Shown: positions 1 to 6,617, numbered from the stretch's first letter. The stretch is 11,012 nucleotides of DNA from Alkalinema sp. CAN_BIN05 (GCA_026786325.1 JAJAYH010000237.1:1-11012), one strand, 5' to 3'. The notes: generated from the sequence alone by a model not told the origin. Numbers and translations: made by a program.

Positions 1-75
1 GAACAGATCGCTCTCGGTGTGAATCAAAAATTGATGTTAATCTAAAGAGCATTGGCGTTCTGAGGAGATTGTTTT

Positions 76-315
76 ATGCAGAAACTAGTACGCATTACAT
101 TTAATCCAGAAGTGATGGGTGGTAAGCCTTGCATTCGGGGAATTCGGGTAACAGTCGGGACGATCGTTGGATTACTTGCCGCAGGACGATCGATCGATGA
201 AGTATTAAATGCCTATCCTTACTTAGAGTCAGCAGATATTTATGAAGCACTAGCCTATGCTGCATGGCGATCTGAAGAAATTGAAGTCCCGCTGATATCG
301 GCATCAAGATTCTGA
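76..315 (+). CDS. DUF433 family antitoxin-like protein
   Basis: This 79-residue protein is a DUF433 member. Residues 9-27 carry the family signature (NPEVMGGKPCIRGIRVTV), followed by GLLAAG and YPYLESADIYEALAYAAW. The family is a small winged/helix-turn-helix-like fold normally encoded just upstream of a DUF5615 PIN-like toxin, and it is presumed to neutralise that toxin and repress the operon (family knowledge, not shown here). The start is supported by GAGGAG at 62-67, eight bases before ATG. The conserved part ends at about EEIEVPL. The last six residues (ISASRF) appear to be read from toxin-gene remnant DNA in another frame, so the native C-terminus was probably replaced by a deletion. 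The toxin partner is broken, so the gene is probably an orphan antitoxin. Confidence 0.85.
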   Translation: MQKLVRITFNPEVMGGKPCIRGIRVTVGTIVGLLAAGRSIDEVLNAYPYLESADIYEALAYAAWRSEEIEVPLISASRF

Positions 316-491
316 TGCGAAACCAGGATTTAATGCCAGATGTCATTGGTGAGATAGTAGTTTCCGCATTACGACAATTTGAGACTCAGTTATAATCAGG
401 GACGTTGGTGACGATCGATACAACACGATTAAGAGTTCGTCTTTTACCGATCGGCGATTGGGAATACAGAAACTTGGTAAGACTAACTTAA
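294..491 (+). pseudogene. DUF5615 (PIN-like) toxin remnant, C-terminal half only
   Basis: In the frame of codon 315 the translation reads RNQDLMPDVIGEIVVSALRQ then FETQL, a TAA at 393-395, then SGTLVTIDTTRLRVRLLPI, ending at TAA 489-491. This is the typical C-terminal half of DUF5615 proteins, which usually reads like VRNQD..PD..G..VV.ALRQFE..LE.G.LVTID....R.RLLP. The N-terminal half, with the acidic PIN-like active-site residues, is missing. The remnant is joined directly to the end of the DUF433 gene: the ATG at 315 overlaps that gene's TGA. The TAA may be a single G-to-T change of a Glu codon (inference). The toxin is therefore almost certainly inactive. The junction with the antitoxin gene lies near 290-300. 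Confidence 0.72.
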
Positions 492-582
492 AATTCTAAA
501 TATTGAAGCGATCGTTGGCACAGCCTTCCGAAAGGAATCGCATCCACTACAATAGGCAATGTGAACCGATCGGAGAACAACC

Positions 583-881
583 ATTACCGTCCGACAACCC
601 CGATATTGCAAAGAAGAGTTTGCCCAGCGCGGCGACGCTCTTTATGAATCCCAAATTCTTTCCCAAGTTGAAGAAGGAAACCATGGGAAAAATGTGGCGA
701 TTTGCTAACGTAACACTACGTGAACGACATCGAAACGGGTGCTTTTGAAGTAGCTGATGCTCCCCGTATCGCCGTAGATCGATTGTACGATCGCTATCCT
801 GATACACAGCCTTGGGTAATTCGCATCGGACATCGGGCTGTATTCCGTATTGGTAGTCAGAATTTGAGACAATCGAGATGA
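583..881 (+). pseudogene. Decayed small conserved cyanobacterial protein (partner of aspartic protease), frame broken
   Basis: Two reading frames together make one recognisable protein. Frame A (583-702) ends with RYCKEEFAQRGDALYESQIL followed by SQVEEGNHGKNVAI. Frame B (726-878) reads DIETGAFEVADAPRIAVDRL and continues through WVIRIGHRAVFRIGS to TGA 879-881. From memory of the family, VAI and DIETGAFEV should be adjacent. The 23 extra bases at 703-725 contain an in-frame TAA and shift the frame by two. No ATG is in place at the start; ATT at 583 may be a mutated start codon (inference). The family is a roughly 100-residue protein of unknown function that often precedes a retropepsin-like protease, as here. 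Base composition is like the neighbours. Confidence 0.6.
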
Positions 882-1111
882 TGTTTGGCGTGGTGAGTGA
901 GAATTGTGAGGCGATGCTACCGATGGCCTGCGACCGACCGTAGGTCATCGTCCTTTGTCATGGCAACACGTCCAATCGAATGGTTAAGGCACTAATTGAC
1001 ACGGGATTTACAGGCTTCCTGTCACTGCCATTGTCGATGGTTGAATCGATGGAATTACCCTGGAAAGGGGAGGTGCGATCGGTGTTTGAACCCGATCGTG
1101 GTCCTGTCTAA
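878..1111 (+). pseudogene. Decayed clan AA (retropepsin-like) aspartic protease
   Basis: The start ATG at 878 overlaps the upstream stop (ATGA), and ATG at 881 is an alternative. Codons read MMFGVVSENCEAMLPMACDRP, then TAG at 941-943. The same frame then continues through NTSNRMVKALIDTGFTGFLS, LPLSMVESMELPWKGEVRSV, to TAA 1109-1111. ALIDTGFTGFLSLP is the catalytic DTG motif of single-domain retropepsin-like proteases found in bacteria; homologous proteins are normally about 110-120 residues and dimerise to form the active site. Here the reading frame is cut by an amber codon before the active site, and the C-terminal half (flap and second conserved glycine region) is gone. A faint LGTVVF tail sits in another frame at 1117-1134. 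A re-initiation at ATG 980 would give only 43 residues. Function is presumed lost. Confidence 0.68.
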
Positions 1112-1146
1112 AGCCTTTAGGAACGGTTGTATTTCAAGAACACCTG

Positions 1147-1152
1147 TATAAT
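1147..1152 (+). promoter_or_regulatory. Candidate -10 element (TATAAT) for the DUF4912 gene
   Basis: A perfect TATAAT lies 42 bases before ATG 1194. No good -35 box is visible at the usual 16-18 base spacing. If it is used, transcription would begin near 1158-1160, which would place the TTG at 1155 outside the message and favour ATG 1194 as the start. Confidence 0.35.
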
Positions 1153-1193
1153 TATTGCAATCTTTTTATCAAAAGTTGGGTTTGAGATTCGGG

Positions 1194-3077
1194 ATGGCAC
1201 ATCAAAAATCGTTCGGATTGGGTCAAAGCAAGACAGCACGTTCCTTTCGTGCTTCACAAGCTCTCGCTCAGGGAGTGTGGACGGTTTTATTAAGTTCGGT
1301 CACTTGTGCCACGGTTTTGGGTGTGCCCTCGATATCGGGTTCAGTGAATGTGCGTGATATTGCCATAGCCCAAATTGCAACGCCCTCGACAGCACCTAAG
1401 GCTACTCCTGTTCCTACTGCGGCCAGTAATAATCCAGGCGTGGCTAAGAACGGCAATTCTTCAGATTGGACATTAGCTTGGTTGCCATGGATTCTGGGAT
1501 TAGGGCTAATGGGCTTAGCTTGGTGGTTATTGAAAGGTGCGGAAGACGACGCGGCTAGTTTGCCCGTGGAACCGATCGTTGACTCTACCGTACCCGTCAC
1601 AGAAACTTTAGATCCAGTTGTGCCCGTTACAGATTCAACATCAGTTACAGACGCAACAACGATCGGCCCTATCGATTCTGTTGATCCAAATATTTCGACA
1701 GCCGTTGGTACAGCCGGGGCGCTCCTAATTGATGAAAATCCCCGTTCATCAGAGCCGACAAGCTCTACCAATCCGGTGGGTGTCGCTGCCAATACGAACG
1801 TAGCACCTCCGATAGTCGCGGCCCTCATCCTTCCCCATGAACCGATTACACAATTGCCCCCAGACACTTATGCGCCGCTAAATGCTGTGTCCCCCACAAC
1901 AACACCGACTGCGATCGATCCGACGATCGTCCCAAATAGTCCCCAACTGAGTCAACCGGATCCTAATGGATTACCTATTACTGCTGGAATCACAGCCGGA
2001 ATCGCAGCCGGGATTGGTGCGGCAGTTCTTGGAAAGAAAACTGCTAGTTTGACCGCAGACCAGTTGGCTAACGTGGATCAGGATCTTCCTGATTTGGCCA
2101 GCGGATACGGGGAAAGTCGAATTGTCCTGATGCCCCGCGATCCCCAATGGGCTTACACATATTGGGATATCCCCGACGAACATCGTCAATCGTTGCGTTA
2201 TCTTGGCGGCCAGCAGCTTGCACTTCGGCTCTACGACGTAACGGACTTAGACCTACACAAGAACAAGTCCCACAGCGTTCAACAGTATGCCTGTGATGAA
2301 TTGGCGAGAGATTGGTACTTGCCGATTCCAGTCAGCGATCGGGACTATATTGCAGAAATTGGGTACATAACAGGTTCGGGGGAATGGCTCCTCTTGGCCC
2401 GATCGAACCGAATCGCAATTCCCCCGGTCTACCCAACCGATTGGATGGACGATCAAACCATCACCGTGGATTGGGAAGAACCCTTACAAGGCAAGACCTT
2501 CCTCCAATTTGTCCCTCCCGGAAGTGCCGAACCTGAAACCAACGATGCATTCCATGACCAAATCTTTAACTTAGCCTACGGAATGGACCAAGAATCGCGG
2601 ATCGCGGGATCGCTCTTTGGAGCCATGTCCCAAATGCCGTCAGAGTCGTTGAGTTCCTTTGTCTTCCCGGCAGGCGCGGGGCTTTGGGCGAATGAATTTC
2701 CCATGGAATTAACCGCATCAGGGATTGGCATGTCAGGAATTGGTATGTCGGGAATTGGCATATCAGGAATTGGCATGGGTGTATCGATACCGCCCGATCG
2801 ATCGCGGAAATTCTGGCTGGTGGCGGATGCGGAACTCATTGTCTACGGCGCGACCGAACCCGATGCCCAACTCACCATAGACGGTGTTCCAGTGCAACTC
2901 ACACCGGAGGGAACCTTTAGAATTCAACTATCGTTCCAAGATGGCAATTTAGATTTTCCCATTATGGCGATCGCAAAAGATGGCCAACAAATGCGACAAA
3001 TCCGGATGACCTTCGATCGGAATACACCATTACGTAAAACAAATAGTAAAGAGGATGCTACGGACGAGAATTATTAA
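1194..3077 (+). CDS. DUF4912 domain-containing envelope-associated protein
   Basis: A 627-residue protein from ATG 1194; a TTG at 1155 would add 13 residues but lies next to a TATAAT. Residues 20-65 form a hydrophobic segment with a possible signal cleavage near AIAQIA. Residues 91-115 (LAWLPWILGLGLMGLAWWLL) look like a membrane helix. A Pro/Thr/Val-rich linker spans about 117-260, and a Gly/Ala segment (GITAGIAAGIGAAVLG) follows near 266-280. The DUF4912 core begins at about 308 (SRIVLMPRDPQWAYTYWDIP) and runs to about 410, ending with an IPPVYPTDW motif near 409. Later come four SGIG repeats (509-528) and a conserved C-terminal block, RKFWLVADAELIVYGATEPD. Relatives I recall from cyanobacteria often carry a PstS-like periplasmic binding domain before the linker; this one has none. 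The biochemical role of DUF4912 is unknown. No clear Shine-Dalgarno sequence is seen. Confidence 0.85.
   Translation: MAHQKSFGLGQSKTARSFRASQALAQGVWTVLLSSVTCATVLGVPSISGSVNVRDIAIAQIATPSTAPKATPVPTAASNNPGVAKNGNSSDWTLAWLPWILGLGLMGLAWWLLKGAEDDAASLPVEPIVDSTVPVTETLDPVVPVTDSTSVTDATTIGPIDSVDPNISTAVGTAGALLIDENPRSSEPTSSTNPVGVAANTNVAPPIVAALILPHEPITQLPPDTYAPLNAVSPTTTPTAIDPTIVPNSPQLSQPDPNGLPITAGITAGIAAGIGAAVLGKKTASLTADQLANVDQDLPDLASGYGESRIVLMPRDPQWAYTYWDIPDEHRQSLRYLGGQQLALRLYDVTDLDLHKNKSHSVQQYACDELARDWYLPIPVSDRDYIAEIGYITGSGEWLLLARSNRIAIPPVYPTDWMDDQTITVDWEEPLQGKTFLQFVPPGSAEPETNDAFHDQIFNLAYGMDQESRIAGSLFGAMSQMPSESLSSFVFPAGAGLWANEFPMELTASGIGMSGIGMSGIGISGIGMGVSIPPDRSRKFWLVADAELIVYGATEPDAQLTIDGVPVQLTPEGTFRIQLSFQDGNLDFPIMAIAKDGQQMRQIRMTFDRNTPLRKTNSKEDATDENY
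2718..2777 (+). repeat. 15-bp in-phase tandem repeat, four copies (SGIGM/I)
   Basis: Four units of TCAGGAATTGGCATG with few substitutions (units begin at 2718, 2733, 2748 and 2763) encode SGIGM SGIGM SGIGI SGIGM. The copies differ mostly at third positions, so the protein repeat appears to be kept by selection or gene conversion. It lies between the DUF4912 core and the conserved C-terminal block. Confidence 0.9.
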
Positions 3078-3118
3078 TTCATTTGAATGGTTGGGATAGC
3101 TTATAAATTTAAGCCGAT

Positions 3119-3159
3119 GGATTCGCTTTATAAATTCAGTTTATAAAGTGAGTGAATCC
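3119..3159. promoter_or_regulatory. AT-rich inverted repeat (hairpin or operator-like)
   Basis: GGATTC-G-CTTTATAAA (3119-3134), the loop TTCAG (3135-3139), TTTATAAAG (3140-3148), a TGAGT bulge, then GAATCC (3154-3159). The inner 9-bp arms and the outer 6-bp arms are perfect. No T-run follows, so it is a poor intrinsic terminator. It lies between the DUF4912 gene and the small membrane-protein gene and could act as an operator, an mRNA 3'-end stabiliser, or a weak terminator. A smaller dyad, GCTTA-N6-TAAGC, is just upstream at 3099-3114. Confidence 0.5.
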
Positions 3160-3212
3160 AAAGCCAAAACTTAGGACACAATAAAAGAGCCTTATCTGTT
3201 TCCCATAATTTT

Positions 3213-3563
3213 ATGAGTCTTCCTCCAGCCGACGATGTATTTTCCAAGGGATTTAAAGCTGGAATTCAAGTTTGGCTAGTTTTTCTACTAGCGTTTTATA
3301 TTCTGAGGTATCCTGCACCGTTGAGCATTATGCTGGGGGCTATAGCTGGGGTTTCGGCTGGATTTATTGTCGGTTGGTGGGCCGCAAAACCCAATGCTGT
3401 GGTGGAGGAAATAGTTGAAGAAGATAGCCTAGAAGAAGTGGCCCAAACCCGATTTCGTAAGCGGCGTACCTATGCACGGATGCGTAATTCTCGCAATAAG
3501 CCTGAGGTGAAATGGGACTGGAATCTGGTGAGAGATAATCTAGCTTTTTGGCGACGATCGTAG
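3213..3563 (+). CDS. Small two-helix membrane protein, unknown function
   Basis: The 116-residue protein has two predicted membrane helices, about residues 16-32 (AGIQVWLVFLLAFYIL) and 35-58 (LSIMLGAIAGVSAGFIVGWW), joined by a very short RYPAP turn. An acidic stretch follows (VVEEIVEEDSLEEV, 63-76), then a strongly basic segment (RFRKRRTYARMRNSRNK, 80-96) and a Trp-containing tail. The likely topology is a hairpin with both termini on the cytoplasmic side, given the basic C-terminus (inference). I do not recognise a named family, although small proteins of this form are common in cyanobacteria. No clear Shine-Dalgarno sequence precedes ATG 3213. It lies between the AT-rich dyad and a terminator, so it may be transcribed alone or with the DUF4912 gene. 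Confidence 0.75.
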   Translation: MSLPPADDVFSKGFKAGIQVWLVFLLAFYILRYPAPLSIMLGAIAGVSAGFIVGWWAAKPNAVVEEIVEEDSLEEVAQTRFRKRRTYARMRNSRNKPEVKWDWNLVRDNLAFWRRS

Positions 3564-3597
3564 TTCACCATATTTAACTCATAGTTCAACTCATACT

Positions 3598-3640
3598 AAA
3601 AAACGGAAGATCCACTTCATGAAGCAGATCTCCCGTTTTA
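3598..3640. terminator. Bidirectional intrinsic terminator between the small membrane gene and recA
   Basis: The left arm AAACGGAAGATC pairs with the right arm GATCTCCCGTTT with one mismatch, and the inner palindrome CTTCATGAAG (3615-3624) extends the hairpin. TTTT follows CCCG on the plus strand (3636-3639), and on the minus strand the stem is followed by six T (complement of 3598-3603). The hairpin therefore serves the convergent ends of both the plus-strand gene ending at 3563 and recA ending at 3683. Confidence 0.75.
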
Positions 3641-3682
3641 TTACGTAATGAATTAGCCCGATCGTCCAGTCAAGACTAAGCT

Positions 3683-4915
3683 TTACGTCGTTGTGGGATC
3701 AAAATCATCACCATCTTCGTCTTCATCGTCCGCATCCGGTTGAACCACAGAGTTTGCAGAAACAACAGCACCCATTTCCAGTTTTTGACGAACTAGAACT
3801 TCAAGTTCCTTGGCAAACTCAGGCTTCTCTTCAACATACTTAATCGCGTTGTCACGACCTTGGCTGATGTTATCGCCGTTGTAGCTATACCAAGCACCCT
3901 TACGAGTAATCACACCTGTTTCTTCAGCCAGGTCAACCAAACAACCCAACGTCGAAATTCCCTTACCAAAGATCACATCAAATTCTGCAATTCGGAACGG
4001 AGGTGCAATTTTATTTTTGACCACCTTCACTTTGGCTCGAATTCCGTACTCTTCATTTCCTCGCTTCAGAGTCTGAATCCGACGAATATCCAACCGCACA
4101 GACGCATAAAATTTCAGAGCTTGTCCGCCCGTCGTCGTTTCAGGGCTTCCATAAGTGACACCAATTTTTTGACGCAATTGGTTCAAAAACACCACCGTAC
4201 AGCCAGATTTACCGATGCTCCCGGTAATCTTTCGCAGCGCTTGGCTCATCAAACGAGCTTGCAAACCAACGTGGTGATCGCCCATTTCGCCTTCGATCTC
4301 GGCCCGAGGCACCAGCGCCGCCACCGAGTCAATCACGACAATGTCTACTGCTGCCGATCGTACCAATTGGTCCACGATTTCCAGAGCAGATTCTCCAGTA
4401 TCCGGTTGCGACACTAGAAGATTATTAATATCCACACCGAGCGCAGCGGCATAAGTGGGGTCGAGGGCATGTTCTGCATCGACAAAGGCCGCAATTCCGC
4501 CACTACGTTGCATTTCAGCGATCGCATGAAGCGCGACAGTCGTTTTGCCGGAGCTTTCAGGGCCATAAATTTCGACCACACGACCGCGAGGCAACCCGCC
4601 GCCCAGCGCCAAATCCAGGGTCAACGCGCCACTGGGAATGGTCTCGACTTTCATCCGGGTCGCATCACCAAGGCGCATAATGCTGCCCTTGCCGAAGTTA
4701 CGTTCAATTTGCCCGAGGACAAGACTGAGCGCTTTTTGTTTTTCTGCACTTGCCTTGCTAGCGGCATTATCCGCAGGGGTTGCTTTTGGTGGCATTCTGG
4801 AACTGTCCTTAGAACGTGTGGAATTCTTTGAACTTGGCAAATTTTCTGCCACTGATAGATCGACTTCCGCAACGTCGGTCACGGATGTTTCTAATTCTAG
4901 CGATTCTTTAGCCAA
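3683..4915 (-). CDS. recA: RecA recombinase
   Basis: RecA forms filaments on single-stranded DNA, catalyses ATP-driven strand exchange, and is the coprotease for LexA-type repressors. Visible motifs include Walker A GPESSGKT (residues 118-125), [25 protein letters not shown] (Walker B region), loop 2 near [20 protein letters not shown], and an acidic C-terminal tail ([11 protein letters not shown]). The core from [20 protein letters not shown] onward is collinear with cyanobacterial RecA. The predicted length of 410 residues exceeds the usual 345-370 because about 57 residues precede EKQKAL. The start at 4915 is a TTG with GAGG eight bases upstream. An in-frame ATG at 4795 (residue 41), with AAGGA ten bases upstream, would give a typical length. 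The gene diverges from xseA, and a hairpin dyad lies in its leader region. Confidence 0.97.
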   Translation of the reverse strand: MAKESLELETSVTDVAEVDLSVAENLPSSKNSTRSKDSSRMPPKATPADNAASKASAEKQKALSLVLGQIERNFGKGSIMRLGDATRMKVETIPSGALTLDLALGGGLPRGRVVEIYGPESSGKTTVALHAIAEMQRSGGIAAFVDAEHALDPTYAAALGVDINNLLVSQPDTGESALEIVDQLVRSAAVDIVVIDSVAALVPRAEIEGEMGDHHVGLQARLMSQALRKITGSIGKSGCTVVFLNQLRQKIGVTYGSPETTTGGQALKFYASVRLDIRRIQTLKRGNEEYGIRAKVKVVKNKIAPPFRIAEFDVIFGKGISTLGCLVDLAEETGVITRKGAWYSYNGDNISQGRDNAIKYVEEKPEFAKELEVLVRQKLEMGAVVSANSVVQPDADDEDEDGDDFDPTTT

Positions 4916-4942
4916 GGTTCTTACCTCACTCTTATATCACAG

Positions 4943-4961
4943 TTGTTCTTCGATAGAACAA
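4943..4961. promoter_or_regulatory. Inverted repeat upstream of recA, candidate operator
   Basis: TTGTTCT-TCGAT-AGAACAA is a perfect 7-bp dyad, 28 bases before the TTG start of recA. It is GTTC-N7-GAAC, which differs from the classic Gram-positive SOS box (GAAC-N4-GTTC) and from the E. coli box (CTGT-N8-ACAG), so I do not assign LexA. It could be an operator or a leader hairpin. Confidence 0.4.
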
Positions 4962-4996
4962 ACATATCATAGACTCTTGAAAGTAGAACAAATATA
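4954..4996. repeat. Direct repeat of a half-site in the recA-xseA spacer
   Basis: TAGAACAAACATA (4954-4966) recurs as TAGAACAAATATA (4984-4996) with one mismatch in 13. The copies begin 30 bases apart, close to three helical turns. The first copy shares the right arm of the dyad at 4943-4961, suggesting cooperative binding sites (inference). Confidence 0.45.
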
Positions 4997-5115
4997 CTTA
5001 TATAATTCACAAAGCAATTTACAAGGCGGCTTACAAAACAGCGCTGTAAATAATTGGTAACGCACCTTACACCGTACTCACTACATAATTGTCTCATGGG
5101 TTTGAGAGGTAGGAA

Positions 5116-6564
5116 ATGAAAGACTCAATAGCAAAAAAAACAGCTCAGACCACGGGTATAGTCAAATCTGGCGCATATAAGCCTGGATTTGATGCGGCAT
5201 TACGGCTGGATGGATTTGAGTTGGATGGGCTGGATTTGAGCGAGTTCGCCGGATCTGGGGTGACTGCATCGGGGCGATCGGCTACCAGTTCTAAAGCCGT
5301 TTCTCAAAGCGGATCCAATATTCCCCAAGGCACGCTGACCGTGGAGAGCGTCGCACTATATATCAAGGTCTGTTTGGAAGACGATTTAAATCTTCAGAAG
5401 ATTTGGGTGTTGGGCGAGATTTCTAGCGTCAACCGTAGCGGGAAAGGCACCTATTTTACACTGCAAGACCCAGCCTCAAATCAAGCGATCGCCTGCGTGG
5501 TTTGGAGTAGCTACGATCAACGGCTTGAGGTGAAGCCCCAACCAGGAGAACAGGTTATTGTTCTCGCCAGCGTTAAAACCTACGCGCAACAAAGCCGCTA
5601 CCAACTAAGCGTCGTCCAAATCCGATCGGCGGGCGAAGGGTTGCAGGCGTTGCGGTATCAGCAATTGCGCGATCGGCTTTATGAAGAAGGTCTTTTTGAT
5701 CCCGATATTAAATCGTCCTTGCCCAAACATCCCCAAACGATCGCTGTCGTCACGTCCCCGAATGCAGCGGCCTGGGGCGATATTCAAACCACGCTACTCA
5801 ATCGCTATCCCGGTTTAACGGTGTTGCTATCTCCAGCGACGGTTCAAGGTGAGACGGCCCCGAATTCCATTGCTAAAGCGATCGATCGAGTGATGGCGGA
5901 TGGACGGGCGGAGGTGATCATTTTGGCGCGGGGGGGTGGGGCGACGGAGGATTTGGCTTGCTTTAATGATGAACGGGTGGTGCGGGCGATCGCAACTTGC
6001 ACTATTCCTATTATTTCGGGCATTGGACACGATCGTGATGAGTCTCTAGCAGATTTGGCAGCAGATTATGCGGCTCACACCCCCACGGCAGCGGCTGAAG
6101 TCGTGGTTCCAGACCTTCAAGCATTGAGGGATCAGCATTTGCATCGGGTGATGTCTGTGCAAGACTCGGTGAATTATGCGATTTCCTATCATCAAGACAA
6201 ACTTCAGCAATTCCAACGACGGCTGCGACTGGTGCGGCCCGATCGGCAACTGGACCAAGCCCAACAGCAACTCCACTGGCTCAAGCAACAGATCATCCAA
6301 TCCATGCGATCGCAGCTTACCCAACACCAATCCACCCAGACCCGCCTGGAAACCAAACTGACAGCACTTGATCCCCATGCAGTTTTGGCGCGAGGCTATG
6401 CGGTGGTGCGATCGGAATTAGCCGACCAGCAGACGGTGGTGAGATCTGTAACAGACTTGACGATCGGGCAAATGGTCGAACTGCAATTGGGTGAAGGGCG
6501 GGCGACGGCAAAAATCGTTGCGATCGATGGTATTGCGATCGACCGTGTTGCAATCGACGACTAG
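5116..6564 (+). CDS. xseA: Exodeoxyribonuclease VII large subunit
   Basis: XseA is the catalytic subunit of exonuclease VII, which degrades single-stranded DNA from both ends together with several XseB copies. Residues about 73-170 form the N-terminal OB-fold (LTVESVALYIKVCLEDDLNL, then WVLGEISSVNRSGKGTYFTL). The Exonuc_VII_L catalytic domain begins near 196 and includes AVVTSPNAAAWGDIQTTL, ILARGGGATEDLACFNDERV and GIGHDRDESLADLAADYAAH. A long coiled coil rich in Gln, Leu and His follows (about 340-420), then a C-terminal domain with LARGYAVVRS. The start is backed by AGGTAGGA just before ATG 5116. About 70 residues precede the OB-fold, longer than usual, with a duplicated LDGFELDGLDL. The last 15 residues come from a 15-bp tandem repeat. 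xseB follows 53 bases later. Confidence 0.96.
   Translation: MKDSIAKKTAQTTGIVKSGAYKPGFDAALRLDGFELDGLDLSEFAGSGVTASGRSATSSKAVSQSGSNIPQGTLTVESVALYIKVCLEDDLNLQKIWVLGEISSVNRSGKGTYFTLQDPASNQAIACVVWSSYDQRLEVKPQPGEQVIVLASVKTYAQQSRYQLSVVQIRSAGEGLQALRYQQLRDRLYEEGLFDPDIKSSLPKHPQTIAVVTSPNAAAWGDIQTTLLNRYPGLTVLLSPATVQGETAPNSIAKAIDRVMADGRAEVIILARGGGATEDLACFNDERVVRAIATCTIPIISGIGHDRDESLADLAADYAAHTPTAAAEVVVPDLQALRDQHLHRVMSVQDSVNYAISYHQDKLQQFQRRLRLVRPDRQLDQAQQQLHWLKQQIIQSMRSQLTQHQSTQTRLETKLTALDPHAVLARGYAVVRSELADQQTVVRSVTDLTIGQMVELQLGEGRATAKIVAIDGIAIDRVAIDD
6517..6561 (+). repeat. 15-bp tandem repeat, three copies, at the 3' end of xseA
   Basis: GTTGCGATCGATGGT, ATTGCGATCGACCGT and GTTGCAATCGACGAC are consecutive 15-bp units that encode VAIDG IAIDR VAIDD up to the stop codon. 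The unit is centred on CGATCG, the abundant palindrome of this genome, so the xseA C-terminus may have grown by slippage around it (inference). Confidence 0.8.
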
Positions 6565-6617
6565 AATTCGCTTCAATCAAAAAACTCAGTAAACAACAAT
6601 CTCAGGAGAATTTTAAA

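Noticed and set aside
1..45. Possible C-terminus of an upstream gene (14 codons open to TAA 43-45)
   Set aside because: Too short to assign, and other frames are also open; nothing recognisable in it.
503..748. 81-residue plus-strand frame starting at TTG 503
   Set aside because: It is an out-of-frame reading of the decayed conserved protein at 583-881 and lacks any motif.
547..948. 133-residue minus-strand frame in the decayed pair
   Set aside because: The plus strand carries recognisable family motifs in the same region, and the minus translation shows none.
1268..1867. 199-residue minus-strand frame opposite the DUF4912 gene
   Set aside because: Antisense to the linker region of a well-supported protein; its repeated T/V/S pattern mirrors the linker codons.
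3860..4417. 185-residue plus-strand frame opposite recA
   Set aside because: It lies wholly antisense to the conserved RecA core and its translation (rich in His, Arg, Ser, Asn) shows no family motif.
5038..5047. ACAGCGCTGT palindrome near the xseA start
   Set aside because: Short perfect palindrome that is not the E. coli LexA box (CTGT-N8-ACAG) and has no second copy in the spacer.
6046..6378. 110-residue minus-strand frame opposite xseA
   Set aside because: Antisense to the conserved catalytic and coiled-coil part of XseA, with no independent signal.
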